A stretch of 64,000 bases of DNA from Lachnospiraceae bacterium (GCA_011959105.1 BLLU01000251.1:1-64000); one strand, 5' to 3'. Shown: positions 9,056-18,026, counted from the stretch's first letter. Translations and numbers: made by a program. Notes: generated by a model from the letters alone, not told the origin.

Positions 9056-10174
9056 TTACATCACATACCTTTCGTTCTTTTCCACCACAATCCTGATACC
9101 GCCTTCCCCAACAAAACGGGAACCCGCGCGTATGGTGTCCCGGCTCTCTACAATGCAGTTCTCAATGTAAGTATTGTCCCCGATATAAACATCGTTTAAT
9201 ATCACGGAATTCTTGATCACGCAGTTGTTGCCGATATAGCTTTTCTTGAAGATCACTGAATTCTCCACCACGCCGTTGACGATACAGCCGCTGGAAATCA
9301 GGCTGTTGCGGATGTCTGCGCCGGGATTGTATTTCGCGGGAGGCAGATCGTCCACCTTGGAGTAAATGTCCGGGTACTGTTTAAAGAAGTAGTCCCGCAC
9401 TTCCGGCTTTAAAAAGTCCATGTTGGTACCGTAATAATCCGCCACAGACGCGATATTACGCCAATAATCCTTGATTTTGTAGGCATAGATCCGCTTCATG
9501 TCTTTGTAGCGGATCAGAATGTCGCGGACGAAGTCATACCGCTCCTCCTCCATGCACCTTTCGATCATCTCGATCAGGTTCCGGCGGCGAATCACATAGA
9601 TCCCGCAGGAAACCGTGCTGCTCTTGGCCTGCAGAGGCTTTTCCTCAAACTCCGTAACCCGGTAATCCTCGTTCATCTTCATAGTGCCGAAACGCTCGAT
9701 CTCCGTGCCCGGTTCCATGTCCCGGCACACCACCGTGATATCGGCCTTCTTGTCTATATGATACTCCAGCAGCCTGTTAAAGTCCATCTTGTACACGCAG
9801 TCGCCGGAAGCGATCACCACATAGGGCTCATGGCTGTTCTTCAGCCACACCAGATTCTGGGCAATGGCGTCCGCCGTACCTCTGTACCAGTTGCTGTTGT
9901 TGACGGTTACTGCAGGTGTGAATACATACAGACCGCCCTGCTTGCGGCCGAAATCCCACCATTTGGAGGAACTCAGATGCTCGTTGAGGCTCCTGGAATT
10001 GTACTGGGTAAAGACCGCAACCTTCTGGATATGGGAATTGGACATATTGCTGAGCGTAAAATCAATGCTCCGGTAGCTGCCGGCCACCGGCATGGCACAG
10101 ATGGCACGTTTCTGTGACAACTCTTTCATTCGGTGGTTATTGCCACCTGCCAAAACGATTCCTATAGCTCTCAC
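9056..10174 (-). CDS. glgD: Glucose-1-phosphate adenylyltransferase subunit GlgD (first copy)
   Basis: A 372-residue nucleotidyltransferase with a C-terminal left-handed beta-helix, the partner subunit of GlgC in ADP-glucose synthesis for glycogen. It starts at a GTG (10174) with GGAGGAGAGATAACA upstream, two bases after the glgC stop codon, so translation is probably coupled. Unlike the copy at 59242, it keeps a GIVLAGGNNHRM loop and SGDCVYKMDF, which are close to catalytic GlgC motifs. It may therefore retain some activity or nucleotide binding. A hairpin with CCGCCG / CGGCGG arms (about 9009-9034) lies beyond the stop. Confidence 0.93.
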   Translation of the reverse strand: MRAIGIVLAGGNNHRMKELSQKRAICAMPVAGSYRSIDFTLSNMSNSHIQKVAVFTQYNSRSLNEHLSSSKWWDFGRKQGGLYVFTPAVTVNNSNWYRGTADAIAQNLVWLKNSHEPYVVIASGDCVYKMDFNRLLEYHIDKKADITVVCRDMEPGTEIERFGTMKMNEDYRVTEFEEKPLQAKSSTVSCGIYVIRRRNLIEMIERCMEEERYDFVRDILIRYKDMKRIYAYKIKDYWRNIASVADYYGTNMDFLKPEVRDYFFKQYPDIYSKVDDLPPAKYNPGADIRNSLISSGCIVNGVVENSVIFKKSYIGNNCVIKNSVILNDVYIGDNTYIENCIVESRDTIRAGSRFVGEGGIRIVVEKNERYVM

Positions 10175-10176
10175 TG

Positions 10177-11448
10177 TTATCTCTCCTCCGCCTTGATTAA
10201 TGTCTTGCCGCTGCCCAGATAACCATCCGCATAGTCCGCGGCTGTGGTCACGCCGGAGATCACCGTGTTCTTGCCCACGCTGACACCCTCGGGAATCACG
10301 CTCTTCTCGCCCACCGTCACCAGGCCGTGGCTGTAAATATGGGGAGCCGTATCATTTTCCGCCTCACCTCCCACCCCCAGCTTCACACCCCTGCCAATCT
10401 GCACGTTCTCCGCTATGATGGCTTTGTAAACCTCGCAGCCGGGGCCGATCACGGTGTTATTCATAATGATGGAATCCCGCACCACCGCGCCCTCCCCGAT
10501 GGTGACGCCGCAGCCGATAACAGAGTTGTACACCTTACCGTACACATCCGTGCCCTCGCCGATGATGCAGCGCTCCACCACACTGTCTCTGGACATATAC
10601 TGAGGCGGCAGGATATCGCTCTTGGTGTAGATTTTCCAATATTCCTCATACAGGTTGAACTCCGGAACAATGTCGATCAGTTCCATATTGGCTTCCCAAT
10701 AGGAATTCAGCGTGCCCACATCCTTCCAGTAGCCGTTGAACTCATAGGCGTACAGCGGCGCGCCCTTCTCATGACAGTAGGGAATGACATGTTTTCCAAA
10801 ATCCAGAGCCGGCTGATCCGCCATGGTCAGCAGCGCCTCCTTCAGCGTCTTCCAGTTGAAAATATAAATGCCCATGCTGGCCAGATTGCTCCTGGGATGT
10901 TCGGGCTTCTCCTCAAAGTCAGTAATCCGGCGGTTCTCATCCGTAATCATAATGCCGAAACGGCTGGCTTCCTCCATGGGAACGGGCATTACAGCGATGG
11001 TCACCTCCGCGTTATTGGCTTTGTGGAAGTCCAGCATGACCTCGTAATCCATCTTGTAAATATGATCCCCTGACAGAATCAGTATGTACTCCGGATTGAA
11101 ACTCTCCATATAGTCCAGGTTCTGGTATATGGCATTGGCCGTGCCGGTATACCACTCACTGTTGGCGCTCTTTTCGTAGGGCGGCAGCACTGTCACACCG
11201 CCGATGTTCCGGTCCAGGTCCCAGGGAATACCGATCCCGATGTGGGTGTTCAGCCGCAGAGGCTGGTACTGTGTCAATACGCCCACCGTATCAACACCCG
11301 AATTGATACAGTTGCTCAGGGGAAAGTCAATAATGCGGTACTTCCCGCCGAAAGCAACCGCAGGCTTGGCAACCTTGGACGTAAGCACCCCCAGACGGCT
11401 GCCCTGTCCTCCGGCCAATAACATGGCTATCATCTCTTTTTTGATCAT
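10177..11448 (-). CDS. glgC: Glucose-1-phosphate adenylyltransferase GlgC (first copy)
   Basis: A 423-residue ADP-glucose pyrophosphorylase that makes ADP-glucose from ATP and glucose-1-phosphate. Visible motifs are [14 protein letters not shown] (nucleotide loop with catalytic Arg), [19 protein letters not shown], the catalytic Asp in [11 protein letters not shown], and FEEKP. A beta-helix follows, with a C-terminal extension of about 20 residues not found in the second copy. GAGGTGATGAC precedes the start. It is the first gene of a glgC-glgD operon divergent from murC. Confidence 0.96.
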   Translation of the reverse strand: MIKKEMIAMLLAGGQGSRLGVLTSKVAKPAVAFGGKYRIIDFPLSNCINSGVDTVGVLTQYQPLRLNTHIGIGIPWDLDRNIGGVTVLPPYEKSANSEWYTGTANAIYQNLDYMESFNPEYILILSGDHIYKMDYEVMLDFHKANNAEVTIAVMPVPMEEASRFGIMITDENRRITDFEEKPEHPRSNLASMGIYIFNWKTLKEALLTMADQPALDFGKHVIPYCHEKGAPLYAYEFNGYWKDVGTLNSYWEANMELIDIVPEFNLYEEYWKIYTKSDILPPQYMSRDSVVERCIIGEGTDVYGKVYNSVIGCGVTIGEGAVVRDSIIMNNTVIGPGCEVYKAIIAENVQIGRGVKLGVGGEAENDTAPHIYSHGLVTVGEKSVIPEGVSVGKNTVISGVTTAADYADGYLGSGKTLIKAEER

Positions 11449-11505
11449 GTCATCACCTCAATCTAGCATAATATACAAGGTACCCATGGGCCTTGTCTTG
11501 TATAC

Positions 11506-11534
11506 ATTATAGCATATTCAATTCCAATTGTGAA
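11506..11534 (-). promoter_or_regulatory. Promoter of the first glgCD operon
   Basis: Minus strand: TTCACA (11529-11534), a 17-base spacer, and a perfect TATAAT (11506-11511). The leader then contains an ACAAGG / CCTTGT hairpin (about 11475-11500) before the glgC Shine-Dalgarno. Confidence 0.7.
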
Positions 11535-11612
11535 TATTTTTTACATAAAAAACTTTTTTTTGCTTATTTTTTTATTCAATTTTAACAGAATTTCGTCATT
11601 ATGAAAATGCAT

Positions 11613-11641
11613 TTGTTTTTTTTACCCACAAAGTATATAAT
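11613..11641 (+). promoter_or_regulatory. Candidate murC promoter
   Basis: TTGTTT (11613-11618), a 17-base spacer, and a perfect TATAAT (11636-11641), about 50 bases upstream of the murC start. It is divergent from the glgC promoter in the same AT-rich intergenic region. Confidence 0.55.
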
Positions 11642-11691
11642 AAGGAATATAATAATTTTAGAACATTCCGCAAAAGGAGCTATGCGCTGTT

Positions 11692-13071
11692 ATGTATCAG
11701 ATAGATTTCAAACACCCCGTTTCTGTTTATTTTGTGGGCATCGGCGGTATCAGCATGAGCGGCCTGGCCGAGATTCTGCACCGGGCCGGCTTTGCCGTGT
11801 CCGGTTCCGACTGGAAGTCCAGCCCCATCACCCAGGCCCTGGAAAAGAAAGGAATCCGGGTTTCCTACGGGGAGGATGCCGCCCATGTCACGGAAGATAT
11901 TGACTGCGCCGTGTTGACCAGTGCCGTGCATGAGGACAATCTGGAGTTTATGGCCATCCGCGAGAAAGAAATCCCCTACTTGTCCAGAGCACAACTTCTG
12001 GGGCAGATCATGAAGAACTATGAACTCCCCATCGCCGTAAGCGGTACCCACGGCAAAACCACCACCACCTCCATGCTTGCGGAAATTCTGCTCCAGGCGG
12101 ACACCGATCCCACCCTGTCCATCGGCGGCATCTTAAAGTCCATCGGCGGCAACATCCGGGTGGGAGGCAGCGGATACTTTCTCACCGAAGCCTGTGAATA
12201 CACCAACAGCTTTTTAAGTTTCTTCCCTAAAATAGGTCTGATCCTGAATGTGGAGGAAGATCATCTGGACTTTTTCAAGGACCTGGATGACATACGCCAT
12301 TCCTTCCGGCGCTTCGCCCGGCTTCTTCCCCCGGACGGGACTCTGGTCATCAGCGGCGACATAGAACGCTGGCAGGAACTGACGGAAGGCCTGTCCTGCC
12401 GGGTCGTCACTTTTGGACATGACGGCGGCTGCGATTATCATGCCCGCCGGATCCGGCACGATGAGCAGGGAAATGCTTCCTTCCTGCTGCACAGTCCCGG
12501 AAAGGAACCTGAACCGGTCACCTTGCAGGTGCCCGGCGAACACAATGTACACAATGCACTGGCCGCCCTGGCCACTTCGGATCTGTTGGGTATCGACCGC
12601 GGCACGGCACTGGCCGCCCTGAAGAATTTCTGCGGCACGGACCGCCGCTTTGAGTACAAAGGAACCGTGAACGGATTCGCTATAATAGATGATTATGCGC
12701 ATCATCCCACAGAAATTACCGCAACTCTGCAGGCGGCAAAAAATTATCCCCATAAAACCCTGTGGTGTATGTTCCAGCCCCACACTTATTCCCGCACTAA
12801 GGCTTTTATGGGCGAATTTGCCCGTGCCCTGGCCCTGGCCGACCGGGTGGTATTGACGGACATCTACGCCGCCAGAGAAAAAGATACTCTGGGCATCAGT
12901 TCCCGGGATCTGCAGGCCGCCGTCCGGGCATTGGGCACGGAATGCGAATACTTCCCCACTTTCGAGGAAGCCGAAAAATTTCTGGCAGAAAATTGCATAA
13001 ACGGCGATCTGTTGATAACTATGGGCGCCGGAGACGTGGTAAAAATCGGCGAATCTCTCATTGGAAAATAG
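11692..13071 (+). CDS. murC: UDP-N-acetylmuramate--L-alanine ligase
   Basis: A 459-residue cytoplasmic Mur ligase that adds L-alanine to UDP-MurNAc using ATP. The N-terminal nucleotide-sugar domain has VGIGGISMSGLAE. The P-loop GTHGKTTT is at residues 118-125, and the central LNVEEDHLDFF and C-terminal DDYAHHPTE motifs are intact. The length is standard. AAAGGAG lies about a dozen bases upstream of the ATG. It is followed by a DnaA-box cluster and replication genes rather than by other cell-wall genes. Confidence 0.97.
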   Translation: MYQIDFKHPVSVYFVGIGGISMSGLAEILHRAGFAVSGSDWKSSPITQALEKKGIRVSYGEDAAHVTEDIDCAVLTSAVHEDNLEFMAIREKEIPYLSRAQLLGQIMKNYELPIAVSGTHGKTTTTSMLAEILLQADTDPTLSIGGILKSIGGNIRVGGSGYFLTEACEYTNSFLSFFPKIGLILNVEEDHLDFFKDLDDIRHSFRRFARLLPPDGTLVISGDIERWQELTEGLSCRVVTFGHDGGCDYHARRIRHDEQGNASFLLHSPGKEPEPVTLQVPGEHNVHNALAALATSDLLGIDRGTALAALKNFCGTDRRFEYKGTVNGFAIIDDYAHHPTEITATLQAAKNYPHKTLWCMFQPHTYSRTKAFMGEFARALALADRVVLTDIYAAREKDTLGISSRDLQAAVRALGTECEYFPTFEEAEKFLAENCINGDLLITMGAGDVVKIGESLIGK

Positions 13072-13241
13072 TTATCCACCATATCCACATTTTTTCTGCG
13101 GCTTCTGCGGTAGGAAAATGTGGATATTTTTTATAAAAATGTGGATAAACATCTCCTTTTTCCATCTTCTTTTGCAGCTGAGTCTGCGGAGCTTTTTCTC
13201 CACATGCCAAATATTTATCCACAGTATCCACCGTTTCCACA
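13072..13241 (+). promoter_or_regulatory. Cluster of DnaA boxes upstream of the dnaD-dnaC operon
   Basis: Against the DnaA-box consensus TTATCCACA there are two perfect matches: 13140-13148 (minus strand) and 13215-13223 (plus). One-mismatch matches lie at 13072-13080, 13081-13089, 13119-13127 (minus) and 13196-13204, and two-mismatch matches at 13224-13232 and 13233-13241. Eight sites within 170 bases is far above chance. A -10 TATACT with an extended TGC (13309-13317) follows, just before the dnaD-like gene. Confidence 0.75.
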
Positions 13242-13350
13242 TTTTTTATGGCCCGAGTCGCCTGTTTTTCTTTCTGGCATTATGCCTATTTCTTTTTCGG
13301 ATTTCCTATGCTATACTTTGAAACACTGAAACAAAGAAGGATGGTTTTCC

Positions 13351-14790
13351 ATGGCGAATCTGGCAATATATAAGGACGATTACATAGAATTTACCGCTAT
13401 CTCCAATTATTTCATAGACAATTATATGAAGGATGCCAACGATGCCCAGCTCAAAGTCTACCTTTATCTGGTACGGATGGTCCATGCCAACATGGCGTTT
13501 GGTGTCTCGGACATTGCGGATAAATTCAATCATACGGAAAAGGACATACTGCGCGCCCTGCGCTATTGGGAAAAGCAGAATCTGTTATCCCTGGAGTTTG
13601 ACGCGGGCAAGAACCTGACAGCCATTCATCTGCGCGGGCTGGGTTCGGGCATGAACTGCGGCATTACGACTGCCGGAGGTAATAACATGGCCGGTAATTC
13701 TGCCCTGCCGGCAGGCGGCGCCATAGCAGGCGCTTCCGCTGCTTCGGCCGGCAACGGCACAGCGGCCAATGCCACGGCGGCTGGAAGCCCTGCCGGCGGG
13801 AGTCATCCTGTGGCGGCGGGTAATGACGCCTTGAGCAATCCTATGGCGATGGGCGGCGAAACCCTGGGCAATCCTATGGCGATGGGTAACGACGCCTTGG
13901 GCAATCCTATGGCAATAGACAGCAGCACCTTGGGCAATCCTATGACGATAGGCAGTGAAACCTTGGGCAATCCTGCGGCAGCAGAAGGCGGCAATACGGT
14001 GACATTTTGCCAACAGAGACAGCTTTCTCTGGCGGACATCGAGCCCGCCAGGGAGCAAATGACAGTGCCCGGAGGCGCAGGCTGGGAAGCTGCTTTGGAA
14101 GAGCCGGACCCCTATGCCAAACCCGCCTACAGCGCCGACCAGCTTCGCAGTTTCAAGGAGCAGGAAAATACGGCACAGCTTTTGTTTGTGGCCCAGGTAT
14201 ATGTGGGCAGAACTCTGACAGCATCAGATATGAAAACCATTCTGTATCTATCCGATGTGCTGCGCTTTTCCGATGACCTGATCGACTATTTGATCCAATA
14301 CTGCGTAGACAGGGGCAAAAAGGACTTCCGCTATATGGAGAAAGTAGCCGTGAGTTGGGCACAGCAGGGAATAACCACCCCAAAACAGGCCCAGAAAGCG
14401 GCTCTCAAATATGACAAGTCCGTCTACGCCATCATGAACGAACTGGGCAAGTCCTCCGCCCCCACCAACAAGGAGCTGGAATATATCAACCGCTGGACCC
14501 GGGAATACGGTTTCACCCCGGACATCATTTTTGAGGCCTGTGAGCGCACCGTGATGGCTGTGGACAAACACCGCTTCGAGTACGCGGAAGGGATTCTGAG
14601 CAGTTGGCGCAAAGAAAACGTGCGCCACAAAGCCGACATCAAGCGTGTGGATGAACAGCACCAGAAGCAGAAAAGCGCCGCGGCCAACACAGCGCCCCGC
14701 AACAGTGCCGCCGTCAGCAACAAATTCAACCAGTTTAAGCAGAACACCTACAATTTTGAGGAGTTGGAAAAGGAACTGCTCAGCAACTGA
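13351..14790 (+). CDS. DnaD-domain primosome protein with internal 11-residue repeats
   Basis: A 479-residue replication-initiation protein of the DnaD/DnaB-like (DDBH) type. Residues 1-100 form a winged-helix domain. Residues about 110-220 are a low-complexity Ala/Gly/Asn-rich linker that includes four tandem 11-residue repeats (GNPMAMG-type). A DDBH1-like domain (about 270-350) and a DDBH2-like segment (about 360-430) with YINRWTREYGF follow. The C-terminal KFNQFKQNTYNFEELEKEL is typical of clostridial DnaD proteins. It probably remodels origin DNA and cooperates with the helicase loader encoded next. The gene follows a DnaA-box cluster. A GAAGGATGG sequence serves as ribosome site. Confidence 0.88.
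   Translation: MANLAIYKDDYIEFTAISNYFIDNYMKDANDAQLKVYLYLVRMVHANMAFGVSDIADKFNHTEKDILRALRYWEKQNLLSLEFDAGKNLTAIHLRGLGSGMNCGITTAGGNNMAGNSALPAGGAIAGASAASAGNGTAANATAAGSPAGGSHPVAAGNDALSNPMAMGGETLGNPMAMGNDALGNPMAIDSSTLGNPMTIGSETLGNPAAAEGGNTVTFCQQRQLSLADIEPAREQMTVPGGAGWEAALEEPDPYAKPAYSADQLRSFKEQENTAQLLFVAQVYVGRTLTASDMKTILYLSDVLRFSDDLIDYLIQYCVDRGKKDFRYMEKVAVSWAQQGITTPKQAQKAALKYDKSVYAIMNELGKSSAPTNKELEYINRWTREYGFTPDIIFEACERTVMAVDKHRFEYAEGILSSWRKENVRHKADIKRVDEQHQKQKSAAANTAPRNSAAVSNKFNQFKQNTYNFEELEKELLSN
13834..13989 (+). repeat. In-frame 33-bp tandem repeat inside the dnaD-like gene
   Basis: Four consecutive 33-base units (13834, 13867, 13900, 13933) and a partial fifth (13966) encode an 11-residue motif with GNPMA at its core. 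A partial unit lies upstream (13816-13833). The repeat keeps frame and falls in the linker between the winged helix and the DDBH domains. Confidence 0.92.
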
Positions 14791-14814
14791 AGAAGTCGGA
14801 AAAATATTTGATTC

Positions 14815-15018
14815 GCATATTCCCGGAATGCGCTCTGCTTTCCGAATGAACGCCGGGGCGGGCATTCGGGAAGCACCCGCTGTGTGTGCATGCAGGGAAT
14901 ATGCGGAACTCTTAACAGCATATTCCCGGAATGCGCACTGCTTTCCGAATGAACGCCGGGGCGGGCATTCGGGAAGCACCCCCTGTGTGTGCATGTAGGG
15001 AATATGCGGAACTCTAAA
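14815..15018 (+). repeat. Two tandem palindromic elements between dnaD-like and dnaC-like genes
   Basis: Unit 1 (14815-14914) and unit 2 (14918-15018) are nearly identical. Each opens with GCATATTCCC and closes with the exact complement GGGAATATGC, followed by GGAACTCTTAA or GGAACTCTAAAT. Inside is a GCGCAC / GTGTGC stem, then an 11-base inner stem with CCGAATG / CATTCGG. The tail of unit 2 runs into AGGAG, the Shine-Dalgarno of the next gene. These are the best-preserved copies and define the element. Confidence 0.93.
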
Positions 15019-15032
15019 TAGGAGAAACCGCC

Positions 15033-16001
15033 GTGGCATTGACTAAGACACAATATGACAGCATAAAGCGAGGATACGAAGAACGGCAGACCCGGAATAT
15101 GCGGCTGTTGGCCCAGCGCAGACAACAGGTCTATGCACAGCTTCCGGAATACCGGGAACTGGATGCTTCCGTGGGAGCCACCTCCGTGGCCCATGCCCGC
15201 CTGCTGCTGGACGGAGACGATTCCTCACTGGCAGAATTGAAGCGGGAACTGGCGTCCAAAGCGGAACGCCGCAGGCTTCTTTTGTCCCAGGCCGGATATC
15301 CCCCCGACTATCTGGAACCTTTTTACGACTGTCCCGATTGTCTGGACACCGGCTATATCGGCAGCGAGAAATGCCACTGCTTCCGTCAGCAGGAAATCAC
15401 TCTGCTATATGAGCAATCCGGCATCCAGGAGATGATTGCCCGGGAAAATTTCGATACTCTTTCCACTGCCTATTATGAGGGGGAGGATCTGCAGCGCTTT
15501 GAAAACGCTGTTGCCATCAGCCATAAATTCGTGGATGAATTCAAAAAAAGCTATCAAAATTTACTGTTTTATGGTACAGTAGGGACAGGCAAAAGTTTTT
15601 TGTCAGGCTGTATTGCCGGAGAACTGCTGTCCCGGGGATGGGCCGTGATCTATTTCAGTGCCAGCGGGCTTTTCGAGACTCTGGCCCGGTATAGCTTTGA
15701 CACAAAGTCCAAAGAAAGTCTTTACAATTTCTGCAAGGACCTTTACAATAGTGACCTGGTGATCATTGATGACCTGGGAACGGAAGTGACCAACAGTTTT
15801 GTGACTTCCCAGCTGTTTTCCCTGCTCAATGAGCGGCACCTGCGGCAGAAAGCCACTATCATCTCCACCAATCTGAATCTGGAGGAGATGCGAGACCGCT
15901 ATTCCGACCGCATTTTTTCCCGCATCACCAGCAATTACTCCCTATGCAAACTCACCGGCCCGGATATCCGCATGTACAAAAAAAGGTTTCCGGGAAAGTA
16001 A
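15033..16001 (+). CDS. DnaC-like AAA+ helicase loader
   Basis: A 322-residue AAA+ ATPase of the DnaC/DnaI/IstB family that loads replicative helicase onto DNA. The N-terminal coiled region is followed by a Cys cluster (CPDC at 100-103, CHC at 114-116), likely zinc-binding. Walker A is GTVGTGKS (181-188), Walker B is LVIIDDLGTE, and a sensor STNL follows. It starts with GTG at 15033, chosen because AGGAG lies eight bases upstream. It follows the DnaD-like gene, so the two probably act together at the primosome; the matching helicase dnaB is at 49898. The tail of a palindromic element abuts its ribosome site. Confidence 0.92.
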   Translation: MALTKTQYDSIKRGYEERQTRNMRLLAQRRQQVYAQLPEYRELDASVGATSVAHARLLLDGDDSSLAELKRELASKAERRRLLLSQAGYPPDYLEPFYDCPDCLDTGYIGSEKCHCFRQQEITLLYEQSGIQEMIARENFDTLSTAYYEGEDLQRFENAVAISHKFVDEFKKSYQNLLFYGTVGTGKSFLSGCIAGELLSRGWAVIYFSASGLFETLARYSFDTKSKESLYNFCKDLYNSDLVIIDDLGTEVTNSFVTSQLFSLLNERHLRQKATIISTNLNLEEMRDRYSDRIFSRITSNYSLCKLTGPDIRMYKKRFPGK

Positions 16002-16045
16002 TGTATTCAGCCTTAAGCGGGCAGGATAACACACAGAACTTTCAA

Positions 16046-16153
16046 CAGCATGTCCTCGAAGGGGTCCACTGCCCCATACCCGGACAGCGAAGGGGCCGGA
16101 CAAGCAGCCCTGACCTGTGTAGCGGCAGAGGATATGCAGAACCGAAGATCTAA
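16046..16153 (+). repeat. Diverged palindromic element upstream of prs
   Basis: The segment starts with CAGCATGTCCTC and returns as GAGGATATGC (paired with one G-U), with inner GGGG / CCCC helices and a CCACTG / TGTG segment as in the other copies. The tail is mutated to AGAACCGAAGATCTAAA. It lies about 10 bases before the prs Shine-Dalgarno AGGAGG and points the same way as prs. Confidence 0.7.
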
Positions 16154-16175
16154 AGACCATCAATAGGAGGTATAC

Positions 16176-17360
16176 ATGCCAAATCGTGAAGAGAAGCGCA
16201 ACTTAGAGACCATCCCTGTGGGTTCCCTGGGCATCATCGCTCTGGAGGGCTGTAAGGTATTGGGCGACAAGGTAGACAAGTATCTGGTAAAATGGAGGAC
16301 GGAGCGGGAACACGAGCACCGGGATTCTCTGGCTTTCGCGGGATATCAGAGAAACTCCTACCTTCTGAGCACCAAAGTGCCCCGTTTTGGTTCCGGAGAA
16401 GCCAAGGGCATGATTTTGGAATCCGTCCGGGGCTGCGATTTGTATCTGCTGGTAGATGTCTGCAACTATAGCCTTACCTATTCTCTATGCGGGCATGAAA
16501 ACCATATGTCCCCCGATGACCACTATCAGGATTTGAAACGTATTATCGCCGCTGTGGGGGGCAAAGCCCGCCGGATCACTGTGATCATGCCCTATCTGTA
16601 CGAGAGCCGCCAGCACAAGAGGACGGCACGGGAATCTCTGGACTGTGCTCTGGCCCTGCAGGAACTTGTGGGTATGGGAGTAGATAACATCATCACATTT
16701 GACGCTCACGATCCCCGGGTGCAGAATGCCATCCCTCTGCACGGGTTTGAGACTGTACAGCCCGCTTATCAATTTATCAAGGGCCTATTGTGCCATGTAA
16801 AAGATCTGCAGATTGACAATGGTCATATGATGGTCATCAGTCCGGACGAGGGCGGCATGAAGCGGGCCATTTATATCGCCAATGTGCTGGGATTGGACAT
16901 GGGCATGTTTTACAAACGCCGGGATTACACCCAGGTGGTAAATGGACGCAATCCCATTGTGGCCCATGAATTCCTGGGCTCCAGTGTAGAGGGCAAGGAT
17001 GTGATCATCATTGACGATATGATCTCCTCCGGCGACAGCATTTTGGAAACCGCTGCCGCCCTGAAGCAGCGCCAGGCAGGCAAGATTTTTGTGTTCTCCA
17101 CCTTCGGTCTGTTTACAGGAGGACTGGAAAAGTTCGATAAGGCCCATGAAAGCGGCCTGATTACCAAAATTCTTACCACTAACCTGATCTACCAGACTCC
17201 GGAACTCCTGGAACGGGAATGGTATATTAATTGTGATATGAGTAAGTATATCGCTTACATCATTGATACCCTGAACCATGATTCCTCTATCAGCGATTTG
17301 CTGAATCCCAACGAGAGGATCCAGAGCATTGTATCCAGATACCGCAATGGGGAACTGTAA
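16176..17360 (+). CDS. prs: Ribose-phosphate pyrophosphokinase (long form)
   Basis: A 394-residue PRPP synthetase that transfers pyrophosphate from ATP to ribose-5-phosphate. The PRPP-binding motif VIIIDDMISSGDS is clear, and KRRDYTQVVNGR fits the flexible catalytic loop. It is about 75 residues longer than the standard 315-320-residue enzyme. The extra length comes mainly from an N-terminal segment with GSLGIIALEGCKVLGDKV and insertions. This long clade is a known variant in clostridia; whether it differs in regulation is not visible. ATAGGAGGTATAC precedes the ATG. A strong terminator follows. Confidence 0.9.
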   Translation: MPNREEKRNLETIPVGSLGIIALEGCKVLGDKVDKYLVKWRTEREHEHRDSLAFAGYQRNSYLLSTKVPRFGSGEAKGMILESVRGCDLYLLVDVCNYSLTYSLCGHENHMSPDDHYQDLKRIIAAVGGKARRITVIMPYLYESRQHKRTARESLDCALALQELVGMGVDNIITFDAHDPRVQNAIPLHGFETVQPAYQFIKGLLCHVKDLQIDNGHMMVISPDEGGMKRAIYIANVLGLDMGMFYKRRDYTQVVNGRNPIVAHEFLGSSVEGKDVIIIDDMISSGDSILETAAALKQRQAGKIFVFSTFGLFTGGLEKFDKAHESGLITKILTTNLIYQTPELLEREWYINCDMSKYIAYIIDTLNHDSSISDLLNPNERIQSIVSRYRNGEL

Positions 17361-17388
17361 ACTTCCTGACCTGCGGACAACAAAGGAG

Positions 17389-17425
17389 CCTGTCGCAAAA
17401 TCTACAGTTTTGCGACAGGTCCTTT
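17389..17425 (+). terminator. Terminator downstream of prs
   Basis: A perfect 12-base stem CCTGTCGCAAAA / TTTTGCGACAGG around a seven-base loop, followed by TCCTTTTATC. It ends the dnaD-dnaC-prs transcript. The following 100 bases up to the recombinase remnant contain no gene that I recognise. Confidence 0.85.
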
Positions 17426-17525
17426 TATCTTTCCCGATCTGGGAATCCCCCAATCCCTTCGTCTCATACGCTTGCGTTTTATATAAGAAACGCACTGTCA
17501 AAAGGATTTTATGCTTTAGCGGGTA

Positions 17526-17960
17526 TCAGCCCGCCTCGGCGGTGTCAATGGTATTGATTTCAATATACTCGGAAATCCGACAGAACTCGTCCGCAAACTT
17601 AAAGTGAACGCTGATATTGCCGTTTTCGTAAATCTTGATATGGTCTACCAGCTCAATCAGAATTTCGCAGGTCAGCTTTTCGATGTTCTGATATTTCGCA
17701 AAGACTATCAGCGCGGCATGCTGCTGGTCAACGCCATTTGAAAGCTGTTTTCGTTCAGCCGTCAGCCGGGCCAGCAAATCCGAGAGCCTGGCGGCCTGCC
17801 GTTCATAATCGACTTTCATTTCCCTGTATTCCTGCTGGAAAATTTCTCCGTCTTTCCAATCTTGATACAGTGATTGCTTGTAGCGGGTGATTTTCATCAA
17901 TTCCTTTTCCTTTGCGGCTATCTGGTCGTTAAGGCGATGGGAAGTATTAATATTTCTCAT
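17526..17960 (-). pseudogene. C-terminal remnant of a large serine recombinase
   Basis: The 144 codons resemble only the C-terminal end of TnpX/TndX-type serine recombinases. A coiled-coil stretch is followed by LTCEILIELVDHIKIYE and VHFKFADEF, the DUF4368-like tail. The catalytic N-terminal domain with the active Ser, and the recombinase and zinc-ribbon domains (about 400 residues), are absent upstream, where the sequence is AT-rich and stops occur. It cannot be active alone. It marks the edge of a decayed integrative element whose neighbours may be the tetR-SDR cargo. Confidence 0.75.
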
Positions 17961-18026
17961 AATCTTTTACCAAAGTAAAAATTTATTCATGTATGAGAAT
18001 AATAAATGCTGCCATTCTATATCTTT

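Noticed and set aside
13072-13241. Chromosomal origin oriC
   Set aside because: DnaA boxes are present, but dnaA, dnaN, recF or gyr genes are not adjacent and no clear AT-rich unwinding element flanks them; kept as a DnaA-box cluster only.
13585-14058. Repetitive antisense frame opposite the dnaD-like gene (HRIAQG repeats)
   Set aside because: It is the reverse complement of the 33-bp repeats in the real gene.
14815-15018. CRISPR array or classical tandem repeat
   Set aside because: Units are ~100 bases with internal palindromes, no unique spacers, and no cas genes.
17389-17425. Attachment site of the decayed element
   Set aside because: The hairpin after prs works as a normal terminator, and I could not find a matching direct repeat near 19.8 kb by eye.
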